A DNA stretch of 64,000 nt, taken from UBA877 sp034436335 (GTDB taxonomy: Bacteria; Chloroflexota; Anaerolineae; Anaerolineales; Villigracilaceae). The notes below the pieces were generated by a model that was not told where the DNA came from, made no database searches, and was given only the letters and a program-made list of their open reading frames with translations. This document shows positions 17,271 through 24,621 of the stretch, piece after piece. Positions within the stretch are counted from its first letter, which is position 1. Each line of letters begins with the position of its first letter. The position numbers and the translations under genes are program-made. The stretch is taken from positions 1 through 64,000 of the forward strand of contig DAOTVO010000008.1 of the NCBI GenBank assembly GCA_034436335.1, written 5' to 3'.

Positions 17271-18884
17271 TTACCGGCGGACTCGCTGTGATATCCCCTG
17301 CCGCTGGCGGGTTTGGGCGATGAAGTTCTTAATCAACTGCGCCGGCGGCGGCTGAGCGCCGCCCATGATGAGGTAGCCAGGGGCCCAGAAGTCGCCGGAT
17401 GGGTTTTCGCGGGCCAAAGCCGGAAAGTCGGCAAAAATGCGCTCGGAAGTATGCTGGCGCATGACGCGCATGAGGAAGCCAGGCGAGGTGGCGGGAGGGA
17501 CGTTTACGACCCATTGCAAGTAATCGGGGCGCACCGAGAGATATTCCAGCCGCCAGCCGAAGGCGATGCAGATTTCGGAAACCCATTTGCTCAATTTTTC
17601 CGACAGGTCCCCGGTCAGGTGATGGTGGGTGAAGCGCGGGATGAGCAGACAGGCGTATTGCAGGCTGAAAACCGCCGGCGAGACCGGCTCGAGGGCAATC
17701 TTGCCGGTCACTTCGGTAATGGAGCGCGGCCGCGTATCGCTGAGGTCTTTTTCAGGCTCTTCTGCCATCTTTTTGCGGGCTTTTGATTTGACCGTTACTG
17801 CCAGTTCGTCCTCCAGCGCAACGCCTCGCTCCGGACTGGCGCCCATCATGCGGTTATCTGTGTGCAATGCCCCCACCGGCACAGCAGGAGACGATTCGCG
17901 GCTGAAATTTGTGGAATGGATATCCCGCTCCGCGCTATATCGTTTGCGGCTGACGCTTGTCTCTTCGATAGGGCCGGGTTCGTCAGAGAGTATCTGGGTA
18001 TCCACGCCAACGCGGGAAGGCGGCTGCTTTCCCTCAGGATTTGGAGGCGGAACATCGAAGAGAATATCGGAAATGGATGCTTGCGGCGTTTCGCTCTCTG
18101 CTGCCGGCTCTTCTGGCGGCGAAATGGAAAGCGAGTGGACGAGTTGATTTGCTTGCGAACGAATGGTGCTGAACGGCGTCTCGGCGTCGAAAACCATCAC
18201 CAGGATCATGGACGGGCGCAGCAGTGTGGCATAGAGCATGTGCTCGGCGTTGGTGGAGGCTAGCCGGACGAAGCGGACCAAATCGTTTTGCTCCTCGCGG
18301 TCCCAATAACGTGCCACCACATCGGTTAATTCACGCGCTGCAGAGTGGGGCAACTGACCGGCATAAGCCCATAATTCTTCATTCTGCGTAATCAACGCTG
18401 CCTGAGCCGAGGATTGTAATGTGAGACGGGTCAAGTGTTGAGCCGCTCGAGTGACATCTGACATCCAGGCGGGTGTTTCTGGCAACTGGGTTTCTTTGTC
18501 CTTCATCTGCCTGCCGTTTGCTTTATTTTCTTCTGGAAATAGTTTATTGACCGTTTCCATCAAGTCGGGCAGGTAGAACGGCTTGGAAAGGTAATCTTGC
18601 GGCAGAAGTTCTTCCAGCGGGATAGACTGTCCTGCTTCGACGGTGACCACAAAACGCGCGCCGGGGCGTATCTGGCATAATTCCCGGCCCAGGGCGAGCA
18701 TTGCCTCAATTTCTGTTCCCGGGTCGAGGAAGATTGTGTTGCAGTTTTTCGTTTGTAAATAAGATTTGGCTTCTGCTGCATTCCCTGTTACGAACACATT
18801 AAATTGCCCCGTCTCTTCCAAACTGTGACGGATTAATTCACCAAAAGGCGCGTCCTCTGTAACGACCAGAATTTCGTTCAGCAT
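17271..18884 (-). CDS. Receiver + roadblock-like + inactivated IS200/TnpA-type domain fusion
   Basis: 537 aa. Residues 1-115 are a response-regulator receiver: acidic pair E10/D11, phospho-acceptor D54 in IFLDPG, Thr81 and Lys101 in LSKPF are all present. Residues 140-255 look like a roadblock/LC7 or GAF-type domain. A disordered Pro/Ser/Glu linker follows (255-400). Residues 405-530 align by eye with the Y1 transposase (Transposase_17) fold: LLIPRFTHHHLTGDLSEKL, FGWRLEYLSVRPDYLQWVV, VPPATSPGFLMRVM, FADFPAL, FWAPGYLI, LIKNFIAQTRQRQG. The HUH motif is replaced by DYLQ (454-457) and the catalytic Tyr by F521, so it should not cut DNA. TACACT lies 7 nt before the ATG. It is upstream of polA on the same strand. 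A nucleic-acid-binding regulator is the best guess. Confidence 0.7.
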   Translation of the reverse strand: MLNEILVVTEDAPFGELIRHSLEETGQFNVFVTGNAAEAKSYLQTKNCNTIFLDPGTEIEAMLALGRELCQIRPGARFVVTVEAGQSIPLEELLPQDYLSKPFYLPDLMETVNKLFPEENKANGRQMKDKETQLPETPAWMSDVTRAAQHLTRLTLQSSAQAALITQNEELWAYAGQLPHSAARELTDVVARYWDREEQNDLVRFVRLASTNAEHMLYATLLRPSMILVMVFDAETPFSTIRSQANQLVHSLSISPPEEPAAESETPQASISDILFDVPPPNPEGKQPPSRVGVDTQILSDEPGPIEETSVSRKRYSAERDIHSTNFSRESSPAVPVGALHTDNRMMGASPERGVALEDELAVTVKSKARKKMAEEPEKDLSDTRPRSITEVTGKIALEPVSPAVFSLQYACLLIPRFTHHHLTGDLSEKLSKWVSEICIAFGWRLEYLSVRPDYLQWVVNVPPATSPGFLMRVMRQHTSERIFADFPALARENPSGDFWAPGYLIMGGAQPPPAQLIKNFIAQTRQRQGISQRVRR

Positions 18885-18944
18885 CTCAAATAGTGTATCA
18901 CGGCCTTATCAGAGAGGCAAGTTGCAGGAAGCATGCAAATCTGG

Positions 18945-19418
18945 CTACGGTTCAAGGCAGAGCGGAATGGAACTCATTTTTCCTTCTGGCGATCCCGTTT
19001 CACCGTTTTCGTCATAGATTTTGACCGATTCGATTTCGGGAAACTGAGCCAGATTGGCGAAGATGAGATTGGCAATTGTGTAGGTCGAACCGCCCGAATT
19101 GCATTTGCCGGTCAGGGTAACGTGCGCGACGCCGTCCTCCACGTGGAAATCACGGAAGCCGGTGGCGCCGCTCAGCACCAATGCCAGACCTGCCGCCTGC
19201 TCCTCCGCCGTTGGGCCGAGAAACAATTGCTCCAGCACGGCCAGCGGCAGGTTGGCAGTCGCCGGGACGGTGCGCGTCACAGGCCTCTCATACGGCGCTG
19301 CGCCGACGGCAAATTGGTTTTCATCGAGAAAATAGACGGTCATCGTCACCGTATCTGGCGCAGGCAGACACCCGGCCAGAAACGATGCCAGGATGAGAAA
19401 GGCAGCCAGTCGTTTCAT
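18945..19418 (-). CDS. GerMN-domain lipoprotein
   Basis: 157 aa with a lipobox (LASFLAGCLPAP). After it comes a single GerMN domain: TMTVYFLDENQFAVGAAPYERPVTR, ANLPLAVLEQLFLGPTAEEQAAGL and a strand-rich end (VEDGVAHVTLTGKC...TIANLIFANLAQFPEIESVKIYDENG). GerMN occurs in GerM sporulation lipoproteins but is common in non-sporulating bacteria with an extracytoplasmic binding role. It is in a minus-strand run of exported proteins, 23 nt after the M23 peptidase gene. Confidence 0.85.
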   Translation of the reverse strand: MKRLAAFLILASFLAGCLPAPDTVTMTVYFLDENQFAVGAAPYERPVTRTVPATANLPLAVLEQLFLGPTAEEQAAGLALVLSGATGFRDFHVEDGVAHVTLTGKCNSGGSTYTIANLIFANLAQFPEIESVKIYDENGETGSPEGKMSSIPLCLEP

Positions 19419-19441
19419 CTTTTGCCTCCAGTCTAACTCGG

Positions 19442-21304
19442 TTAGGGAGAACGAGTGTATGTCGGTGTGCGTGTATAGGTGGGGGTTCGGGATGCAGTAA
19501 AAGTCCGCGTAAATGTTCGAGTGGACGTAAAGGTCGGCGTGCGGCTGGGGGTAAACGTGCGCGACGACGTGAACGTTCGCGTGAAGGTGCGCGTGAAAGA
19601 GGGGGTGGACGTAAATGTCGGCGTGCGGGTAAAGGTTTGCGTACGGGTAAACGTCTGGGTACGGGTGAAGGTTGGCGTGCGCGTATCGGTCGGCGTGCGG
19701 CTGGGGGTAAACGTGCGCGACGAGGTGAACGTCCGCGTGAAGGTGCGCGTGAAAGAGGGGGTGGACGTAAATGTCGGCGTGCGGGTAAAGGTTTGCGTAC
19801 GGGTAAACGTCTGGGTGCGGGTGAAGGTTGGCGTGCGCGTATCGGTCGGCGTGCGGCTGGGGGTAAATGTGCGCGAGGAGGTAAATGTACGCGATGGGGT
19901 GGGGGTGCGGCTCGGCGTGAACGTGCGGGAGGATGTAGATGTTTTTGTGGGCGTCCGCGTATGGGTGGCGGTGCGGGTAAAAGTCGGGGTGCGGGTCTTG
20001 CTGGGGGTTGCGGTGGGCTGCAGTTCGCCAATGCGGACAAAGCGCACTGCATCTGCACCTACTTTCAAATAAGCATACTGAGCAAGGGTATCATGCGTTT
20101 GGTTGGTAAGGGAAATGTACTCGCCGCCGCTGCTGGTGAATTGATAACGACCGATATAAACCCATCCGTCTGTCACATAGTAGGGGTTGGGGAAGACTTC
20201 CTGGATGAGCGTGATTGTGTGTGATTGTCCGGCATGAAAGATTGTATAACGCGCCCCCTCGCTGGAGGCGTTTACCGCCGGGATGCGAATGTACACGGCG
20301 TATTCTCCTCCGGCCAGGTTGGGCGGGAAATCCCAGCGCGCCGAGCAGGTGACGGCGTCCAGGTTGGGGGTCACATAGCGCATCGAGCCGCCCTGGCTCT
20401 GCGTGGAAGAGGTGGCGGCAATGGTGAAACAGCCCGCCGGCGATTCGGAAAATCCTGGCTCGCCGTCATCCACAATCACGCCGCCGGTGGGCGGTTCGGG
20501 GTACGGAAGGGGAGCGCCGCTTGGGTAGACCAGAGTCCGTCCGCCGTAATAAATGACTGTGGAAGGATATTGTACCCACAACGAATTGCGTTGATTGTAA
20601 GGCCAGGGATCGGCGCCTTCTCCAATCCAGCCATAGGGGTCAATCGAGCGGTTGGTCGGATCGCCGACGCGGAAGTGCAAATGCGGCCCGCCGGAGTTAC
20701 CGGTATTCCCGCTGTAGCCGATGATTTCCCCGTGCGGAATGTTGGCGCAGCCCGGCGAAGGACAACTGAAGACGGTCACCGCGCTCATGTGGCCATAGGA
20801 GGTGAAATAGCCGTTCGGATGGTGGAGTTTGACGTACAGACCGAGGGCATAGCGGTGGTCGCGCGGGTCTTGCCAGCCGGCATAGATTACCTGGTCGGAA
20901 TCGGCGGCAGCCAGCAGAGGACGGTACTGCATGCCGTAGTCAATCCCATCGTGGCCGTTGTAGGCAATCCAATCGCCCAGACTGTAGGACCAGTAGATTC
21001 CGGAGCCGATGTCGCAAACGCCGGCCTGCGGAGGCGGATACCCGCTCGGTTCGGGGTAAGGACAGGTTTTGAGCGCCACATCTCCGCCGTAAGTGACGAT
21101 GCGGTTGTCGGTGGAAGAGTAGTTGGGCGAGGAATGGTCAAAGATGCTCTCCTCCGAAGCCGTGCCGGGATAGGGCGGGTAAAGGAACGGCTCCACGTAT
21201 TGCAGGGCGGCCAGTGCCTGCGGACGGGCGGCGGCGTGCTGGGGAGGCGTCCAGGCGCTGGCGGTCAGGATAAAGAGCAGGAACAGGCGCAGGAAACGGG
21301 TCAC
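19442..21304 (-). CDS. M23 (LytM) peptidase with golvesin-like domain and long Thr/Arg repeat tail
   Basis: 620 aa. A signal peptide (MTRFLRLFLLFILTASAW) precedes an M23 metallopeptidase domain with zinc ligands in GHDGIDYG and GPHLHFRVG and the motif SYGHMSAV. Residues about 275-435 resemble the golvesin/Xly carbohydrate-binding-type domain (YAVYIRIPA, GWVYIGRYQFTSSGGEYISLTN, DAVRFVRIG). The last 185 aa are almost only T, R, S, P and F in TxTRTxTFTRT-type units, encoded by a 156-bp period repeat. There is no C-terminal anchor. Probably a cell-wall or surface hydrolase with an extended, possibly glycosylated tail. Confidence 0.87.
   Translation of the reverse strand: MTRFLRLFLLFILTASAWTPPQHAAARPQALAALQYVEPFLYPPYPGTASEESIFDHSSPNYSSTDNRIVTYGGDVALKTCPYPEPSGYPPPQAGVCDIGSGIYWSYSLGDWIAYNGHDGIDYGMQYRPLLAAADSDQVIYAGWQDPRDHRYALGLYVKLHHPNGYFTSYGHMSAVTVFSCPSPGCANIPHGEIIGYSGNTGNSGGPHLHFRVGDPTNRSIDPYGWIGEGADPWPYNQRNSLWVQYPSTVIYYGGRTLVYPSGAPLPYPEPPTGGVIVDDGEPGFSESPAGCFTIAATSSTQSQGGSMRYVTPNLDAVTCSARWDFPPNLAGGEYAVYIRIPAVNASSEGARYTIFHAGQSHTITLIQEVFPNPYYVTDGWVYIGRYQFTSSGGEYISLTNQTHDTLAQYAYLKVGADAVRFVRIGELQPTATPSKTRTPTFTRTATHTRTPTKTSTSSRTFTPSRTPTPSRTFTSSRTFTPSRTPTDTRTPTFTRTQTFTRTQTFTRTPTFTSTPSFTRTFTRTFTSSRTFTPSRTPTDTRTPTFTRTQTFTRTQTFTRTPTFTSTPSFTRTFTRTFTSSRTFTPSRTPTFTSTRTFTRTFTASRTPTYTRTPTYTRSP
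19550..19890 (-). repeat. 156-bp tandem repeat encoding the Thr/Arg tail
   Basis: The block starting GTAAACGTGC on the plus strand at 19551 recurs at 19707 and, diverged, at 19863: period 156 bp = 52 codons. Each unit itself contains 6- and 12-nt sub-repeats for T-R, T-F and S-R pairs. Confidence 0.85.
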
Positions 21305-21322
21305 GGCAAAGGTCGCGGCGAA

Positions 21323-22012
21323 CTATGGCGTGGGTGTGAGCGTCGGCTCAAGGGTGGGCGTGAGGGTTGGGGTAGGAGTGGCCGCCGGAGCGGAGGTAAG
21401 CGTGGCGAAGACCGCCTCGGCGTCTGCCAGGCAGGTCTCCATTTGCTCCAGGAACGAGACCTGGAACCCGGTCACGACCCCTCCGGCGCGCCCGAAATAG
21501 TTGACGAACTTCACCTGTCCCTCCTGCGAAGCGGTCGCCACCTCGAACTGGAGGCCGCCGATTTCGCGGAAGACCGATTCGACGGTCCAGCCGCGCGGCA
21601 TGCCGCGTCCGGCAGCGGGCGCAATCTTGCAATACGGAATGGCGCGGTGAGCCAGCGCCGGAGCGCCGCTTTCATCGCTGATGAGTGCCCAGAGGCGGCC
21701 ATCATAGACAACGCGGAAATCCAGCCCCGGTTGTGACTCCTCCAGGTAGGTGGGCTGGCTGCTCCAGGTTTCCAGGGTCGGGCGCGTGGATTCCAGGGTG
21801 GGGAGTTCGGGGGGAGGAAGCAGGGTGGGGGTCAGCGAAGCCACCAGGGCGGTGGCCGAAGGTTCTGGGGTGGCCTCGGGGGTATCGAGCGCTGCCAGGT
21901 GCATCTGCCCCGGCTCCTCGGGGAACGGCGCAACGCCCCTGGTCCGACCGCTGCAGGCGGCGCAGGCCAGGAGGAGCAGGAAGGCCAGGGGCAGGCGCAG
22001 GCGCAGGTTCAT
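21323..22012 (-). CDS. Lipoprotein of unknown function
   Basis: 229 aa. The signal peptide has a lipobox (LLLACAACSGR). A Pro/Thr/Glu linker (TPEATPEPSATALVASLTPT) leads to a folded part of about 110 aa (VVYDGRLWALISDESG, RGWTVESVFREIGGLQFEVATASQEGQVKFVNYFG), and the protein ends with a second Thr/Pro tail (TPTPTLTPTLEPTLTPTP). I do not recognise the folded part. The ATG at 22012 is 1 nt beyond the upstream stop. It lies in a cluster of exported proteins. Confidence 0.7.
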   Translation of the reverse strand: MNLRLRLPLAFLLLLACAACSGRTRGVAPFPEEPGQMHLAALDTPEATPEPSATALVASLTPTLLPPPELPTLESTRPTLETWSSQPTYLEESQPGLDFRVVYDGRLWALISDESGAPALAHRAIPYCKIAPAAGRGMPRGWTVESVFREIGGLQFEVATASQEGQVKFVNYFGRAGGVVTGFQVSFLEQMETCLADAEAVFATLTSAPAATPTPTLTPTLEPTLTPTP

Positions 22013-22013
22013 C

Positions 22014-23069
22014 TCACCTTCCGGGCAGCCAGACGGCGCAGCAGGAGGCCGCCGTCTCATCCAGCGGGCGGGGTTCGCCGCCGGGGAAATCCATCGTCCA
22101 CACCTGTATTGTACCATTCCTGACCACATTGAAAACCAGTGTGCCGCCCCCCGGCGAGAAAACGGGCGTCTCGGCGACCGCATCTGTGAAGTTCGTCAGG
22201 GGAAGGAGGGCGGAATCGGACAATCGGTAGAACGACAAATTACTGCGGAAAGGCTTGGTGTTCGAGCGGATGACAAAAGCCACGCCGCTGCTGTCCGGCG
22301 ACCAGGCCGGGGCGTAGCCGTGACCGGCGTCTGCGGCGGCGGCAAAACGGGCGTTTTCTCCGCTGACGGCGCGCAGCCACAATTCTCCCTCCGGGAAGGC
22401 GACCGGCGAATCGGGCAGGAGAATGTAGGCCAGTTGCATCCCGTCCGGCGAGAGGTGCAAATAGGCGACGATGCTCTCCGGCTCGGCAAACAACAGGCTG
22501 GCGCGGCGGCCGTCGGCTTCGGCGGCCCAGACCTCGGAGCCGAATCCCAGCCCGCGCGTCAGGGCGTAGAGGATGCGTCCATCGGGCAGGGCCGCCATGT
22601 CGTAGACGGTCTCGGGCAGATCAAGTTTTTTGGAAGAGCCAGCGGCCACGTCCACGCGCAGGGTGAAGGGCGCGCCGAGCGAGTCGGCTTTGAGGTAGAG
22701 ATATTTGCCGTCGGCGGACCAGGCCAGGAAGCGCGAGTCTACCTGGTAGGCTTCGGCAGGCGTGCTGACAGCGGCGGTGCGCAGGTTCAGTATCTGCACG
22801 ACCGGCCCGCCGCCGCAGGCGAATTCGGCGGCCAGCAGATAATCTGTGGGCGAAGGATGCAGGTTATAGATAACGCAGTCGGCAGGCAGGGGGAAGGATA
22901 ACGGTTGGGGCGTGCCGTCCACTCCTTGACAGGCCAGCAGGCGCGGGGTCCCGGAAGGATCGGCCTGGTAATAGACCAGCAGCGGCGGGAGGCTGGTTTC
23001 GCCTGCCGCCGGGGAGGTGCAGGAGGCGAGGAACAGGCAAAGAGCAGAAACCAGGAATCGCAGACGCAT
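22014..23069 (-). CDS. TolB/WD40-like beta-propeller lipoprotein
   Basis: 351 aa. Starts MRLRFLVSALCLFLASC, a lipoprotein signal. Propeller strands recur: FLAWSADGKYLYLKAD, LHLSPDGMQLAYILL, APAWSPDSSGVAFVI, TPVFSPGGGTLVFNVV, the SPDG-type pattern of TolB-like propellers. Probably a surface binding protein. TATAAT lies 6 nt before the ATG at 23069 on the minus strand and no Shine-Dalgarno is present, so the message is likely leaderless. Divergent from surE. Confidence 0.78.
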   Translation of the reverse strand: MRLRFLVSALCLFLASCTSPAAGETSLPPLLVYYQADPSGTPRLLACQGVDGTPQPLSFPLPADCVIYNLHPSPTDYLLAAEFACGGGPVVQILNLRTAAVSTPAEAYQVDSRFLAWSADGKYLYLKADSLGAPFTLRVDVAAGSSKKLDLPETVYDMAALPDGRILYALTRGLGFGSEVWAAEADGRRASLLFAEPESIVAYLHLSPDGMQLAYILLPDSPVAFPEGELWLRAVSGENARFAAAADAGHGYAPAWSPDSSGVAFVIRSNTKPFRSNLSFYRLSDSALLPLTNFTDAVAETPVFSPGGGTLVFNVVRNGTIQVWTMDFPGGEPRPLDETAASCCAVWLPGR

Positions 23070-23075
23070 GGCTTG

Positions 23076-23081
23076 ATTATA
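23076..23081 (-). promoter_or_regulatory. TATAAT box 6 nt before the propeller lipoprotein start
   Basis: Read on the minus strand: TATAAT, CAAGCC, ATG. Divergent from a TACAAT box at 23089-23094 for surE. Confidence 0.6.
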
Positions 23082-23114
23082 TACGCGGTACAATTATCCA
23101 AGGAGGAATTGACC

Positions 23115-23879
23115 ATGCACATTCTGGTAACCAATGACGACGGCGTGCAGGCGCCGGGACTGCTTGTTCTGGCGCAGGCGATGCGCACTCTGGGAAAGGT
23201 GACGGTCTTTGCCCCCGACCGCAACTGGAGCGCTTCGGGGCATGTCAAGACGATGGAACGTCCGCTGCGGGTGCGAGAAGTGGCCCTGGCCGATGGCTCC
23301 TCCGCCCTGGCGACGGACGGCGCGCCCTCCGACAGCGTAGCGCTGGCCCTGCTGGGCGTAGTGAAGGAGAAGATTGATCTGGTGGTTTCAGGCATCAACC
23401 CGCACGAGAACGTCGGCCACGATGTGACCTACTCCGGGACGGTGACGGCGGCGATGGAAGCGGTCATCGGCGGCGTACCGGGGATTGCCGTTTCGCTGCA
23501 TTCGCCGGAGGAGTTTCACGGCGTGCTGGATTACGGCGTGGCGGCACAGGTGGCGCGGCGGGTGGCTGAGAAAGCGCTGGCGGAGGGCCTGCCCGAGGGG
23601 GTGCTGTTGAACGTCAATGTGCCATACTTGAAATTGGCGGAAATCAAGGGTTTTCTCGTCACCCGTCAGGGGTTGCGCGTCTACCGCGACGCGCTGGATG
23701 CCCGCAAGGACCCGCGCGGCCGGCCCTATTACTGGATTGGTGGCCAGTCGCCCATTGGCATTGAAGAAGACGGCACCGATTACGGCGCGCTGAAAGCCGG
23801 CTATGTGTCTATCACGCCGCTGCAACTGGATTTGACGGCGCGCGAGGCGATGGAAAGATTGGGAAAATGGGAGTGGTAA
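23115..23879 (+). CDS. surE: 5'/3'-nucleotidase SurE
   Basis: 254 aa. The N-terminus MHILVTNDDGVQAPGL carries the metal-binding Asp pair; VFAPDRNWSASGH, GAPSDSVALAL, VSGINPHENVGHDVTYSGTVTAAMEA and the C-terminal SITPLQLDLTA complete the family pattern. It removes phosphate from nucleoside 5'- and 3'-monophosphates. AAGGAGG is 8 nt upstream of the ATG at 23115, which fixes the start; TACAAT at 23089 may be its -10. Confidence 0.95.
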   Translation: MHILVTNDDGVQAPGLLVLAQAMRTLGKVTVFAPDRNWSASGHVKTMERPLRVREVALADGSSALATDGAPSDSVALALLGVVKEKIDLVVSGINPHENVGHDVTYSGTVTAAMEAVIGGVPGIAVSLHSPEEFHGVLDYGVAAQVARRVAEKALAEGLPEGVLLNVNVPYLKLAEIKGFLVTRQGLRVYRDALDARKDPRGRPYYWIGGQSPIGIEEDGTDYGALKAGYVSITPLQLDLTAREAMERLGKWEW

Positions 23880-23901
23880 TGGCCCTTACCTCCCCTCCTG
23901 A

Positions 23902-24105
23902 CCAGATTATTTTCAATTACCCAGTGATGTCCCCTGGCAGCGGGTGATCAACTCGAAGGGCGAGATCAGCCCTCGCCCCGGCGCGAACGAACCGCGCCTC
24001 CTGCTCGAAGCCGAGAGCGCGGAATTCGACACCCGAGGCCGCGCGTACCTGCCCCGCTTTGGCTGGGAGTCAGGCTCGGGGGCCGGACCGCTGAATCTGT
24101 TCTAG
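23902..24105 (+). pseudogene. C-terminal remnant of an O6-alkylguanine transferase-like (Ogt/Atl) gene
   Basis: In the gap after surE one frame reads PDYFQLPSDVPWQRVINSKG, EISPRPG, LLLEAESAEFDTRGRAYLPRFGW and ends with TAG at 24103. SDVPWQRVIN, LLEAE and the RFGW end are the C-terminal half of the MGMT/Atl DNA-binding domain. A stop (TGA, 23899-23901) closes the frame nine codons upstream and no start codon exists, so the N-terminal part, including any PCHR or PWHR active site, is gone. A 5' deletion at the surE end is the simplest explanation. Translation of this piece alone is unlikely. Confidence 0.75.
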
Positions 24106-24116
24106 AAAGGAGCGCT

Positions 24117-24404
24117 ATGAGTTTCCTGAAGAAGTTGTTTTCCCCCTCGCGTCCGGCAAGCCGGCATTACCGGTTTCAGGTGCGCTGTAAACGCTGCGGT
24201 GAATTGCTGGAGGGACGCATTGACCTTTACAATGACCCCAGCCAGGATTTCGCGGGGGAAAAGACGATTTATTTCTGCCGCAAAGTACTGGTGGGCGGCG
24301 GCCCTTGCTACCAGCCAATCGAAGCGACTTTCAAATTCGACGAAGACCGCAAGTTGCTGGAACGACAAATCTCAGGCGGAGAGTTTATAGAAGAAAAAAC
24401 GTAA
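24117..24404 (+). CDS. Small Cys-rich protein, possible zinc ribbon
   Basis: 95 aa. CKRCGELL near residue 24 and the later Cys in YFCRK and GGPCYQP give four Cys that could bind zinc. The core FQVRCKRCGELLEGRIDLYNDPSQDF and the C-terminal PIEATFKFDEDRKLLERQISGGEF look like a compact alpha/beta protein. I do not recognise a function. AAAGGAG precedes the ATG by 6 nt. The stop TAA (24402-24404) lies inside the sequence CGTAACTGCC, the start of the dispersed repeat, so the original C-terminus may have been different. Confidence 0.7.
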   Translation: MSFLKKLFSPSRPASRHYRFQVRCKRCGELLEGRIDLYNDPSQDFAGEKTIYFCRKVLVGGGPCYQPIEATFKFDEDRKLLERQISGGEFIEEKT

Positions 24405-24434
24405 CTGCCTACCCAGACCAGGGGAGGCGGTTAC
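24400..24434 (+). repeat. Partial CGTAACTGCC element with inverted arms
   Basis: GTAACTGCCT and AGGCGGTTAC arms (one mismatch) around ACCCAGACCAGGGG. The left arm supplies the stop of the preceding gene. The rest of the 217-nt gap up to 24621 holds only the TATAAT box at 24610. Confidence 0.5.
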
Positions 24435-24609
24435 AGAAAAACTGCCTTGAGAGTTCGGAAAGAAACGTAGAGTTTGCTTCGCGGCGAGCGAGAAAGGAGG
24501 GGAAACGCGCTCGTTAAATCCGCTATCCCGAGGCCGGGAGAGGGATAGGCCGTCCCTGAAACCGGTCCACTCCCTCAGCCTGCGCAAAGAATCTCTCTGC
24601 GAGTCGAAG

Positions 24610-24615
24610 TATAAT
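24610..24615 (+). promoter_or_regulatory. TATAAT box 6 nt before the histidine-kinase GTG
   Basis: TATAAT, TCTCTT, GTG. No Shine-Dalgarno, so a leaderless transcript is likely. Confidence 0.6.
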
Positions 24616-24621
24616 TCTCTT

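Noticed and set aside
19479..20072. CRISPR-like regular repeats
   Set aside because: Period is 156 bp with 6-12 nt sub-repeats inside a reading frame, with no unique spacers and no cas genes. It is a coding tandem repeat.
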